Positions 53,480 through 64,000 of a stretch of DNA of 64,000 nucleotides are shown here, piece after piece. Under the pieces are notes generated by a model. That model saw only the letters and a program-made list of their open reading frames with translations. It was not told the DNA's origin and ran no database searches. The position numbers were made by a program, and so were the translations under genes. Every line of letters begins with the position of its first letter. Positions within the stretch are counted from its first letter, which is position 1. The DNA lies in the NCBI GenBank assembly GCA_037447655.1, contig JBBHKE010000962.1:62001-126000 (forward strand), in the 5' to 3' direction. The stretch comes from Zygnema cylindricum. Its lineage: Eukaryota; Streptophyta; Zygnematophyceae; Zygnematales; Zygnemataceae.

Positions 53480-55373
53480 ACCGGATATGTATCTTTATCT
53501 ACTGCAATTTCAAATACAGCGGTTAAGCAACTAGGATTAGAAACCACCTTCTTGGAAACGTGAAGAATGTAGGTATTAGAGCTCGTAATTTATGTCCGAA
53601 CGAGGTGGAGGAGTTAAGTGCATCGAAAACCGAAAAATCTTTTCATAACCCTCAGAAACGTGTAATATCCGATCTAGATGAACTCACCGGGAGTCCTAAG
53701 TCTAGCCACAACAACAACGTACAAGATGTGCAAACGAAAAATAACAAATATTTAATAAACATAATAATTGGAAGGTAAAAGTAGCATGGGCTAAGGCTTT
53801 CTTTGCCAATGGCTTGTCGTTCCGACTACTAGATGACCCCTATTTTAAGGCAGCAGCAAAAAAGACAAGAGAGATACGGGAGTCTCACAAGTTACCTTAC
53901 CGTAATGCCATGAGAACTCGTATCTTCTCAAAGACCAAGGCGACGCTAAATAAGGAGTTGGCGAGCTAGGTCGTTACAATTAAAGTCACCGGTGCCTCGA
54001 TCACATCAGACGGGTGGACACTAGTTGATGACACGCCTCTCTTTAACATTCTAGTTGTCAACCCCAAGGGTGAAATATTTATGACAGCAAAAGACACTAG
54101 TGGCCATATCAAGGATGCCGAATAATCCAGGGTGTCGAATACATTTGTAAGGCGTTGCCTAAGGGAGTTGTCGCGGTAGGGGGCGAGAATGTGGTGCGAG
54201 TTGTTGCAGGTTTTGCCCCTCTAAACAAGGTTGCAGCCTCGTTGCTCGGGATTAAGTGACCTTCGATCAGGTGGACGCCATGAACTGCCAATGTAATTCA
54301 AATGTTGGAGGATTAGGCAAGTTATAATTTATTTCAACACTTGTCCGAGAGGGAAAATAGGTGTTGGAATTCATCACAAATCATAATAGGCATGCAGCCA
54401 TGTTAAAAAAAATATATACACTTCGGGTTTTGAAATGTGGAGAAACCAGATTTGCTACAAATTTTGTTATGCTCTAGAGGTTTTTACAGGTGAAGGAAAG
54501 TCACGGATGCTTAATGTTTGATGATAATTACAAGCGATGGACGGGCAAGGTAACCTACAAGATCGAGAGGGCTAAGATACAGACCACAATCTTTGCTCGG
54601 AGTTTTTGATGAGAGTGACAGAGGGTGTGACAATTTCAAAGCCTGTGGTGCGGTTGATGAGGGAGTGTGACAAAGAGGCCCCGAACGTGGGGAAGGTTTA
54701 TTATGGTTTTTACATGATTGGGCAGTTCTTGCATAATTTATCCAGCAATGGAGGAGAAAATAATTATGAAGGCATGCATATTTTGGAGGAGTTGAAGACA
54801 TTTTCGATGGCCAGATGGGAGATGGAACATAGCCCCATGTATGCGACCGGCTTTGTAGTCGATCTTGAGTACCAAAGTGTTACATATGGGCAACATTCAA
54901 ATGCAAGAGTAATATAAGGTTTCCAAAAAAGGCTTGAAAGGATGTTACCAACTGTGGAGGATCAGGTAGAGGCCCACATTGAGATCTCTAAATATAGAGA
55001 TTTTGAGGGTGTTTTTGGTAGGGAGGTAGCAAAAGATTGTGCAGGGAAGGTGCCAGGGTGGAAATGGTGGCAACAGTTTGGGGTTGTCACCCCTATCTTG
55101 CAGAATGTACGAATTAGAAACCTTGCCTGGTGCTCTGTTACTAGCTCATGTGAGCGGAATTGGTCAGCTTATCACCATATTTACTCTAAGAAAAGAAATA
55201 GGTTTACAGCAAAAAGGGCCAATGATGTAGTATGAGTCCTTAGCAATTTCATATTGTTTCAAAAGATTAGGAATGTCAGCTATAGAGAGACCATGATAGC
55301 ATGGAAAGAAGAGGAAAAGGAGGTAGGGGAAGAGGATTTTGATGAAGACATGTTTGACTTAGATTTGGAGTAA
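53480..55373 (+). pseudogene. hAT transposase pseudogene (BED finger, DUF659, dimerisation domain)
   Basis: Pieces of one transposase in order but in shifting frames with stops. A BED-type zinc-finger part lies near 53480-53600 (YCNFKYSG, then ATRIRNHLLGNVKNVG, then C). At 53785-54120 is the start of DUF659 (WAKAFFANGLSFRLLDDPYF, then GASITSDGWTLVDDTPLFN). The middle catalytic part (54500-54915) is open in 54606-54917, and the hAT dimerisation domain (SCERNWSAYHHIYSKKRN) is at 55145-55200. It ends in an acidic tail at 55373. Several stops and at least three shifts make it inactive. Terminal inverted repeats were not found. It is the only transposase-like sequence in the window, but not evidently the source for the MITEs. 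Confidence 0.85.
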
Positions 55374-55649
55374 AGAGGTCCGGAGTGAGGAGAGATAGTG
55401 GAGATATGCCTATTGAATGAGTTGAGATAATTTTAATGTGAAATCTAAACCATATCCCTCAAATAAATACAAAGTTGGTATTTTTTTGCTTTAATGTGAA
55501 CTTGTATTTTTTTATTGTTGGCATGCTGTAACATCATTTAAATTAATTGGTATTTTCTTGTTTCAATGTGAACGTGTCTTTCTAATTGTTGGCATGTTAT
55601 ATTAGGGACATGCTAAACTAATGACAAGGTTGCCTGGTTGCTAGTTGAT

Positions 55650-55830
55650 GATTCATCGTTGAGACCGCTTCATCGTTGGTTCACCAACCAGTGACGAGGC
55701 AGTCAGGTCGCGAGGAAGTCTGGTCGTTTGTTCAACCGCCTGATCGTTGGTTCAACAGTTGGTCGCTTGTTCAACTGCGTGGTCGCTAGTTCAATAGCCT
55801 GGTAGTTAGTTAATGATTCAGCCATTCAGT
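55650..55830. repeat. Degenerate ~21-bp tandem repeat
   Basis: About six loose repeats of TGGTCGYTNGTTCAACNGCC. Units differ by several bases, so it is an old array. No frame is kept. Confidence 0.6.
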
Positions 55831-56370
55831 GTCGTGGTTGCCGCGTCGTTGTTTTTTCACCTTACTTTGTTTTTAGATATTTAAAAATTTGAAATTTAAA
55901 TAGTGAAGGACAAAAAAAGTACCAAAAGGTACGAGTACATAGTCGGGTATGCATTTTATTAAATTTTCAAAATCGTTACTCGTTCGTTTCGTGCGTGTTA
56001 TGCGAATTGAACAACCATGGTTAATATAGGCATTATTTAATTTCTGTCATTTATTCCAATTTGGATAGTTTATAAGTAGGATAGTGTACGAATTTTGTCA
56101 CTCCGTACCAAAATTGCTCAAAATTTTGTACAATCGTACAGAAAGAGTGTCAGATAAAGGCGTCGAAACGCGAAAGTGATTGCGTCGATTCGAAAGTGCA
56201 CTCGGATTTGATTCTCATTTATAAAGATGGGGGAAAATAGGGCAAACTTGTTCTAACATGTTCAAACGTTAACCATGTGAACACAAGCTATAACGACTAC
56301 AATATGGGAAAGTGTATTTTGTTGGTGGTAGGCCTTTGAACTTAGTTAAATAACACTAATGATTTATTTA
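55831..56370. other. No gene recognised
   Basis: AT-rich with scattered CGTAC words; nothing supported. Confidence 0.4.
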
Positions 56371-56612
56371 TGAAATTCTATGGGCTCCATTGCCCAAAGA
56401 ATTCGCAGATCCAAAAGAAGCTTATTTAGATAGTGCCGACTCCAAGTTGATATAAACCCAAATGAATGATCTCTTGACAATCAGAACCCCAATACACCTT
56501 CACCCCTGTGAAGAGAAGACCTTCTCTGTGCTCAGTTCCACCACAGAATGCAAAGCTTGAATATGTGTTTTGGACAATATTCCCCACTTTGACTTTCCCA
56601 CTGAATAAGTGC
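56371..56612 (-). repeat. Copia LTR 3'-end fragment
   Basis: Minus-strand match to the last 240 bp of the LTR at 27822-28547 (GGGAAAGTCAAAGTGGGG... to CCCATAGAATTTCA at 56371). The rest of the LTR is absent; likeness stops at 56612 next to CCATTCAGTTGCC. Confidence 0.85.
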
Positions 56613-57615
56613 CATTCAGTTGCCAAAAAAAATCTTGCCCCATCACCCCCCCCTCCCCTCCCCCCTCAATACCGTAACCACAATGTTCAATTGGTACACT
56701 TGGAAAATTAAGATATGATCAACAACTGACGAGCGATGTGAACCTTGCAAGTGGCAAAAGCCATGTGCATTCGGTCAGGGTGGATTAAAATCCACCAAAA
56801 TCGGCGAGATAATATTTGACGGAGGATATCATTGGACCCTCTTTTCGCCATTCATTTACCATTGTGGAAAGGAATTTGCGTTTTAAATCATTACAATGCA
56901 GTTGATACAATGATATAGTTCGCACGTACAACTCTTACAACTAAATACATTCGCACAAATCTTCAATTTCGTTCGTCCGTACGGATATTGCAATTAAATT
57001 CCGCACTTGAAGAATCTTTCACTATTGCCAACATTTGAACAAAAGCCTATGTAGTAAAAACAGGAATAAAGCACGTAGGCGAGAGGTACCTTGTTGGCAG
57101 AACATGATGGAATATTGATCCTAATATCATTGCCATTAAACGTGTCCGTACGATTACTGACAATTAGTGACAACACTCGATGGACAAGAGGTTTGAGTAA
57201 ACTTATACTTAAAATCATACTTATAAGTAGTAAAGTCGACTGATAAAATCACTGAAGATCTCTAAAATCAACGATTGAAATTGGCACAACATTGAATATA
57301 AGAATTATGCCATTTTAAGATCGACGAAAGTCCTTCAAAACATGAAAAAATCTTTGCTTATAAGTGTTGATGATTAAACTTTCTCATTAACAAACTATGT
57401 AATTAAGCATAATATAGTGTATATAAATAATTTATTTACATAAATACATAATCAGTATGCATTCTATATAGTTTATCCATGGGAAAAAATTCTCTCGCTT
57501 TCAGCTGTACTTTTTTGGTAAAAAACGATCAAGAGGTTATCCACACTAATCAAGGGTAGATGTTATTTTTTACTCTTATTGACCGAGGCTGGAACTCGAT
57601 AGGAAGGATATGAGT
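56613..57615. other. No gene recognised
   Basis: AT-rich. Only short frames; the minus-strand frame at 56994-57218 has no known motif. Confidence 0.4.
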
Positions 57616-57960
57616 CATAATTTGAGAGTGAGGGAGAGTGGTAGGGAAGGGGAGAGATATTTGGGGAAGAGAGGGAAGAAGGAAGTGTGATAGGCAAAGG
57701 TTGGAGAGGGAGAGAAAGGACCCGGGGGTGGGGGGGGGTGTCGATGGGCATGAGGATCGATAGGGGGAGAGAGAGAGGGAGTGGGATTCGGAGATGCAGA
57801 TGGTGATGCAGATGAAGGAATGGAAGAGGGAGATGGAGTGGGTGACGAAGTGATGGGTCAGAAAGAGGGTGGGGGAGGTGGGGAAGAGGAAGGAGAGAGA
57901 GAGGGCGTGGGAGGAAGAGCGGGAGGGGAAGGGTGGAGATGGAAATGCAGTGAGGGTTGG
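57616..57960 (+). repeat. Purine-rich GGGAGA tract
   Basis: About 340 bp strongly enriched in GGGAG and GGAGA on the plus strand. The two long minus-strand frames over it (Pro/Leu/Ser) are composition artefacts. Confidence 0.85.
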
Positions 57961-59066
57961 GGTGGAGGTGTCGATAGTGTTGAGGCAGAATGGGGCACGG
58001 AAGTGGAAAAGAGGATTTTTTTCTGCTGTCGATCTCAATTTTGTCCACGCTTTGTTGTCATTCGTCGATGTCAAAAGTCGGCTGATGTCAGATGACGATC
58101 TTTTTAGTATGAGGGAATATTTTAGTTCCAAAATATCTGCGACACTTTGTTGACATTGATTTCAATTGGGTTTCACGACGATGGTATGGCGCAGATCCAA
58201 TAGTGTTGGTCACATGTCGTGTTGAATAGAGAGTGTCGTAAAGTGTTACCTACTCCAGAAATGTTCTCAGTTGGAAACACATATACACCTTCATAACACA
58301 ACGTAAAGGATACCACAACATGATTTAGTGCGGTTAATTCCCGTAAAGCGTCAACGTCAATAATTCACTACTACCTCTAATAGTGATGCGCAGTATATTT
58401 AAGCTCAAGTGGGGGTGCTTCCCAGTCCACCCTATCAAAAAAGCTGTCTGATGAACATTTGATTCGAGGCGTCACAATGGAATTTCCGTCTCAGCCTATT
58501 CCCACAGCTGACGTTAATACTAGAGAAAAGACAAAAGAAGGCCAAACAACAGACAATGGAAAAAAAATCTCCTTCTAATAAACAAAAAATGACCTTTCTT
58601 AACAACTCACGGCGATTAACCATTTAGGCTAACCTTTCACACCACGTCGATGATGTGCCTAAAAAAGTGTTAAGGTCATTAAAGTGTGTGAGTCTAAACT
58701 TAACTACTGGACGGAGTTGGAAAGTCTAAAAACTTTGAAACAAAATCCTATAACATTTCACCAAAACCTTCCTATTTTACTAACTTCAAAACAAAATTCT
58801 ACAACAGTTCACCACAAGTGCGTGCACTATCCTCTTGTGGAACACCAGTGAAAAAGACAAATTTTGCACGAATCATCCCTGCTTCAACTGTCCATGAAAA
58901 ATACACAAGTTAAGCGTATACCAGCATAAAGACGTAAGGTAAGAAATATTGGAACGTCAAAGTGGTACAAATATCACGACCTTTTCGAGTGGAGCGTATT
59001 AGGAAACCCATACATGAATTATATACAAAGTCCCAAGTTTTGATCTGTAGTCCCAAGTCATGAGCT
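57961..59066. other. F-box gene 3' flank; no gene seen
   Basis: Holds a mariner-like end near 58373-58395 (CTCTAATAGTGATGCGCAG before TA). The last few hundred bases are probably the 3' flank of the F-box gene. Confidence 0.4.
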
Positions 59067-60828
59067 TCAAGTCCAAGGAAGAAAAGGCAATTGATCTAGC
59101 CCATCCGCAGTAACATGACCGATCAAGGCAAAAGAATTTATGCAAAATGCATACTCGTACAACTCTAGCTTGACCTCATCAGCCCCGTCTTCTACTGGTC
59201 TACCATAAACACATACAGTTGTAGAGATACTATCTCTGTCAGCAAAATAAGGCCATCCATTCAAACCTTGGGAGGCAAATGGCATAAAATTTTGACTCCG
59301 CAGAGTTAGTCTGCCATCAAAATGGCCGATTGGATTATGCCCGAATAGTTCATCATCTTTGTCAAAAGTCCTCTGTAATACTTTGCAGATGCGACCGCCC
59401 TCTTTCTTTACAACGATAACCTCGACAAATAATTGACCGTGTATATCATCCATCAGTAGACCCACTTTCCGTACAAGACGAGAAAAATGTCGACGACTGA
59501 GCAAGGGTTGGTTGACCTCGGGATGCCCCCAGACCGATAGCAAAAACTGTTTGAAAAGAGGTGTATCATCTGTACTCCCGAATGGACCTAATTGGATGAA
59601 TTCGGGAAATGGATGAAAAGAAAGCTCATTTTTGAATGGAAGACAAGCGGAGTGGACTATCTGGTCCTTGTAACGCAATGTCAACAATATCTCAAAATCT
59701 TCACAGACGAAGTCCGCCTTCACACCGGGTTTATTAAGCCTTGAGAAAAGAGATTTAGCGTCGAAGATCTTGCCGTCAGGGCGGCACAAGCTGTATTTAA
59801 CAACCAAAAAAAAATTATCGTCAAAAAATATATGTCCGAAAAAGTCAACATTCTTTGAGTTGACTTTGCTCTCAGTCAATAAAAAAAAAAAACAAAGGTA
59901 AGCGGTCACCAATGCATGATTAATAACGTACCACAAAACATTGACTAACTGGTATATATTATCATTAGCAGTACCAAGAGAAAATTTCCAATTTCCGAAA
60001 TAGTCATTGCTTCAATATGTATATTGTATATATACAATATATATTGTTCATCTCTAGCCCTTAAATGGTCGTCAAACATGTTTCCATTCAACCACGTTTT
60101 GTATTCTGATGGTTTACACATCACAAGTAATGCAATAAAATATATCATTCCTACACAGCTCTATGTATGTAAAGAACTACACTACCCATCGTTCTTAGAG
60201 TTCATAACACTCATTACGTCGCGACTTTTTTGGCCGAAAATCATGAAATAGTGTTAACAACATTCTTTAAGCGAATGGACTACAATATGTCACGTCTCCT
60301 TGCACTTAATTCGTATTATATATTATAATATCGCATTGACACTAATAAATCCCTAACGCTAATGACAATGGGCAGTGTAGAGATCGTCATCGACATGTGA
60401 GCTACAATAATGCAGACCACAGTATTAATGTGCCAAATGTTCATTGTGGTAATAGCATATATGGTGAAGGACCGTATTGTAGGTGTATTAACAGTTAAAA
60501 ATAAGTGCTAATACGAGGTATACGGACTATACACTGATTACCGTTCAAAAAGGTATGGAAACTTGCAGCCAGAAACAATGTCTAACGTGTTGTAAAAATA
60601 AAGAGATAAAAATGTGACTTACAAAGACTTGGCGAGAGACGGCCATCGTCTGACGCAGAAATCGGTCCAAATACTGTCAGAATCTGCCACGTGTTTCCAA
60701 CTGCGACTCACGCAGGCAAAAACTGCCACCAGATTTGGAGTAAGAAAAGGAAAAACTAATTGCAGTAACTTCGGATTTTCAACTGAATTTGTGTATGTGG
60801 AAAGAGGAGGTCGAGACTCCCCATCCAT
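59067..60828 (-). CDS. F-box protein (309 aa, 2 exons)
   Basis: Exon 1 60828-60623, exon 2 59790-59067 (minus strand), joined across an 832-bp GT-AG intron in phase 2; together exactly 310 codons with the stop. Residues about 18-65 are an F-box (LLQLVFPFLTPNLVAVFACV, then SRSWKHVADSDSIWTDFCVRRWPS). Such proteins bind SKP1 and bring substrates to an SCF ubiquitin ligase. The remaining 240 residues have no Kelch, LRR or WD repeats that I can see; they look like the single globular domain of small plant F-box proteins. The start was chosen because it directly precedes the F-box with a short leader. The intron holds part of a dispersed repeat (60215-60378). Substrate unknown. Confidence 0.82.
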
Positions 60829-60984
60829 GTTGCTCAGGCTCACACAGGCTCTCTCAGACTCTCTCAGAATCTCTCTCTCTCTCTCTCTTTGTATGTTGAA
60901 GAGCGAAGAAGATGAAAGGATCGATGAATAAACGACCACAGCAGAAGCACACAAAAAACAATGAACAAACGGCCAAAAGGAAAT

Positions 60985-60992
60985 ATTATATA
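60985..60992 (-). promoter_or_regulatory. Candidate TATA box of the F-box gene
   Basis: TATATAAT on the minus strand about 157 bp before the ATG. A GA run (minus strand, 60868-60890) lies in the presumed 5' leader. Confidence 0.4.
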
Positions 60993-61505
60993 TGTGGCCG
61001 AAACCTTTTTCTCACAAGGCAATTTTCTTACACTCCTCACTCCTTGTTCATTGTAATGATCCAGTTAACTAAGCAGGATGGCTTTACAACGAATACAAAG
61101 ATAAATTCGGTAGCCAGAGGACTGCATTTAAATAGCTGTTTATCTAACGTGCCGAGTACGATTAGCAGAATGCATATGCAGCACCTTTCTGAGCAACGCA
61201 CACGGGAAGAGGAACAAAACAGAAAGTGAAAATGAAAGCAGAAGCAATCTTTTGTGTGCCGTACGCGCACGAAACTCCAAAAAATTACAGTATTGTACTT
61301 TCGTGCGCCGTACGAGCACGAAACGTCAAACGCAAATATTTACCATTGAATCGTAACAATCCGCCTGTCAATGTGAAAATTGCCAATATAGCTTATGTCA
61401 ACCTTAGTTTGGGTCATCCCCTCGGACATACGTCGTGTACGGGCTTCCCTTGTCAACATGTCGGCAGCGTCTTCCAAAGACCAAAGTTGACACGCATTGA
61501 ATTTG
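60993..61505. other. Upstream of the F-box gene; no gene seen
   Basis: Contains a short duplicated word GTGCCGTACGCGCACGAAA / GTGCGCCGTACGAGCACGAA (61257 and 61305). Overlapping open frames lack motifs. Confidence 0.4.
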
Positions 61506-61513
61506 ATTTGTTT

Positions 61514-61868
61514 CATAGTTCAAAAGTAGGTGAAAGTAGGCCCATACAATCCTATTGTACGCAAAACATACAATAGGACCTTAAGACCCATATTGTATTG
61601 GTAGCAAAATGAAAAAAAATGGTAACAGGGTTGAGTTGCACATCGAATCGATAGAGATTTAAACGTTATGTCTAAATTTTGAAAATCATTCGGACAAAAA
61701 ATTACTTTTCTGTGAGTTTTGAGGTATTTTTTATTTAAACCGTCAGATTTGGACAATCGGACGGTCGCTGATCAAAGTAGCGATTTAAGAAGGAAAATCC
61801 CATAACACAACTTACGATAAAGGCGCCTACAAAAGGCCTACAATAGAAACGCCTACTTTTGAACTATG
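61514..61868 (+). mobile_element. hAT-type MITE (CATAGTTC family), 355 bp, TSD ATTTGTTT
   Basis: Ends CATAGTTCAAAAGTAGG and CCTACTTTTGAACTATG; perfect 8-bp duplication ATTTGTTT (61506-61513, 61869-61876). The interior keeps CCATATTGTAT and the GGACGGTCGCTGATCAAAG block. Confidence 0.92.
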
Positions 61869-61974
61869 ATTTGTTTCACCGTCACAAGATCTCGCACGAA
61901 ATGCCATTGTATGATGTGTTTCGTGCGCTTGTGAAAAATAAAAATATGGGATTTTTCCAGTAAAGCCATAGAAC

Positions 61975-62478
61975 CATAGTTCAAAAGTAGGTGAAAGTAG
62001 GCCCATACAATATGCCTATTGTATGTAAAACATATAATATGACCTTAAGACCCATATTGTATGGGTCGCAAAATGAAAAAAATTAGTAATAGGGTTGAGT
62101 TGCACATCGATCGATAGAGAATTAAACGTCATGTCTAAATTTTGAAAAACATTCGGACATAAAAAAAAATTATGTGAGTTTTGAGGTATATTTTATTTAA
62201 ACCGTCAGATTTGGTCGATCGGACGGTCGCTGATCAAAGTAGCGATCTAAGAAGATCACATGAAAAGCCCATAACACAAATCCTAGCCGTGTCAGTTCGC
62301 TGAAAAATTTCGTCCAGCGGGCGTGCGCTGTAATATGATCATACGTCACATTCGTACCTTCGTACAAGAGTGTGCACAAACTCACACACATACAGTATGC
62401 CTACTCTAAGCGAGTTTTGTGCCAAGTTTTGTGCGCCTACCAAAGGCCTACCATAAAAACGCCTACTTTTGAACAATG
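61975..62478 (+). mobile_element. hAT-type MITE (CATAGTTC family), 504 bp, TSD CATAGAAC
   Basis: Same family; right end GAACAATG has one change. Perfect 8-bp duplication CATAGAAC (61967-61974, 62479-62486). Longer than the neighbouring copy because it keeps a block (62285-62430) shared with the copy at 26003. Confidence 0.92.
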
Positions 62479-62507
62479 CATAGAACTGATGCTGTTCGTG
62501 AGAATGA

Positions 62508-62930
62508 GGGTGCGGTTACATCCGACGAAAAGTGAGGTGTTTTACCGAAATTTTATATTTCACCGTACCATGCCGTACTATTTTTTGGTGATTTTTTGAG
62601 AAACAACATTACAGAAGATACGATTCTGAATCTCCCAGGGTCCGAGCGAAAACATTGACCATCCGATTTATTTTTTGGTCTTCATCCGCAAAGCAATCGC
62701 TCCATCCGATTCCGTAGTGGTGTACCCACCTCGCGAAGATGAGTGCACCATCCAAATCCCGAAAATCGCTACACCTGGACGATATAGACTCGTGCGACAA
62801 TGGACTACAGTACAGTGCTGTACCACTAAAAACTTCACACGTCGTAATGACCATGTACCTTCTGAAAAGTTGGACGCGAATCCACTAAAATCCAACAAAA
62901 AGTCTTTGCCCCCTCACGCTCCTTTTGTAT
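62508..62930. mobile_element. Harbinger-like half element
   Basis: Begins GGGTGCGGTTACATCCGACG and aligns with 27489-27811, including the palindrome ACCCACCTCGCGAAGATGAG (62724-62743). The matching right end was not found. Confidence 0.55.
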
Positions 62931-64000
62931 TTCCTTAAAAACTTTTGTGGTTTCCCGCGCTTAGAGTTTTCGTTTCGAAAAGTCAAGGCAAGAAAAGCAA
63001 GCGCTAAAAATGATAGAGCGTCTGCGAAAAAAAAGGGGATGTGGTTCCCTAAATAGATCAAATTTCAGTTACTTGGTGGGCTTGTATGTCAACCTGAGGA
63101 AAATATAAGACTAGCTATTGGTGCAATATTTGACAAGTATCCCATCTTTATAATTGACCAAAGTTTGAGATGATATCAAACTGTGGATTCGATTAACCAT
63201 GAGTAAAATTTTAAAAACCTTAAGGTAAATCCTAAAGAGAACTCTAAGAATTCAAACAATTGTTGTTGATTTCGGTTTTTTGTGAATCGAACGGTGAAAG
63301 ATATTGCCCCAAGTACTAACAGGTATCAGCCAGACACCTAGTTTAACCAAAACAGTGTGTCGCTTTGTATTTCTTCAATACATTTGTCAACCTTCTGATC
63401 CAAATGGCAATGAAGCTGAAAAAAAAAGAGTGGGATAACACCGTAAGCAGGACAACTTGTTCATTTTAGGTCGCCTGTTGCCGAAATAGAAACATCGACA
63501 ATTACAAAATTGACAAGCTTGACGGTAAACTAAACTAATAAACGCTCGACGGTAAACCATCGAGATTCACAAGAGATGCCAGAGGAATAACCACATTGGG
63601 CAGGACCTAATGACGAAAAAACTAACCAGTTTAACCAATTTCTTATTTTCTATTTTTTTTTTTAGTATATTTAACAAAAATAACAACACTCCTAACTTAT
63701 AATTAACACACATATAGACTGGTAGAAACGGAAGTGATTGTGGGCGCGTTTTAAGCTATAGAGTAGAAACAATAATAGCCATAAAGTAGACGGCAATTCG
63801 AAAACGAGTGTTTATACAAATTACTCTTTATAATAATAATAACGTAAGGCAAGATAAATTTAAAAGCACGATGGTAAACCATATGAGTTCGGGGTACAAA
63901 AGGGGTGGCATGCCAACACATAAAATCTACCAGGGCAATAAAACAAAAGAGAGCAACGGGAACAACAACAAGGCAAATAAAAGCACCCAAACCCAAAATG
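62931..64000. other. No gene recognised
   Basis: AT-rich sequence without recognised genes or repeats; the last minus-strand frame (63751-63996) has a hydrophobic start but no other support. Confidence 0.4.

Noticed and set aside
57550-58131. Two long minus-strand frames (193 and 161 residues)
   Set aside because: Low-complexity Ser/Pro/Leu from a GGGAGA tract; no motif, no gene signals.

Overview
This is nuclear DNA from a land plant. The evidence is a complete 14-exon sucrose-phosphate synthase gene, a plant-specific Root_cap-domain gene and an F-box gene, set among Ty1/copia retrotransposons and several families of small inverted-repeat DNA transposons. Introns are short to moderate (about 70 to 900 bp). 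I cannot name the species. There are no rRNA, functional tRNA, organellar or bacterial genes. A run of 10 Ns (27812-27821) marks an assembly gap. All comparisons were made by eye inside the window; no database was searched.

Layout. 1-17.1 kb is a nest of copia elements: A (minus strand, 5' half, 1-2903), apparently inserted in B (plus, decayed, 2904-5705); C (plus, 5706-7088 and 11279-14252), split by the 4.2-kb element D (7089-11278, two LTRs, gag remnant, no pol); then a 20-bp minisatellite (14.3-14.5 kb) and the 3' end of element E with its LTR (14881-17135). A solo LTR (18447-19498) has a perfect 5-bp target duplication. 20.7-23.2 kb holds the Root_cap gene (minus). 24-38.6 kb is a field of small transposons: hAT-like elements with 8-bp duplications, PIF/Harbinger-like elements with 3-bp TAA/TTA duplications, Tc1/mariner-like elements with TA duplications, and one more LTR. 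39.1-45.8 kb is the sucrose-phosphate synthase gene (plus). 47.2-53.1 kb holds two large palindromes made of pairs of oppositely oriented elements, a Cys-rich orphan ORF and more Harbinger-like elements. 53.4-55.4 kb is a broken hAT transposase gene. 59.1-60.8 kb is the F-box gene (minus). 61.5-62.9 kb has two more hAT-type MITEs and a Harbinger-like half. The last kilobase shows nothing recognisable.

How the parts relate. The three host genes look intact and unrelated in function: sucrose synthesis in the cytosol, a secreted Root_cap protein, and an SCF-type ubiquitin ligase adaptor. The most unusual material is the copia LTR family. Its diverged members share one architecture: an antisense tRNA-like segment near the LTR start; a CACGTG box 240-244 bp before the TATA box where it could be measured; a hyphenated palindrome about 105 bp before the TATA box, whose arms in some copies have changed together; a fixed motif after the TATA box; and a primer-binding site matching the anticodon arm, not the 3' end, of initiator tRNA-Met. 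The gag ATG lies inside the LTR.
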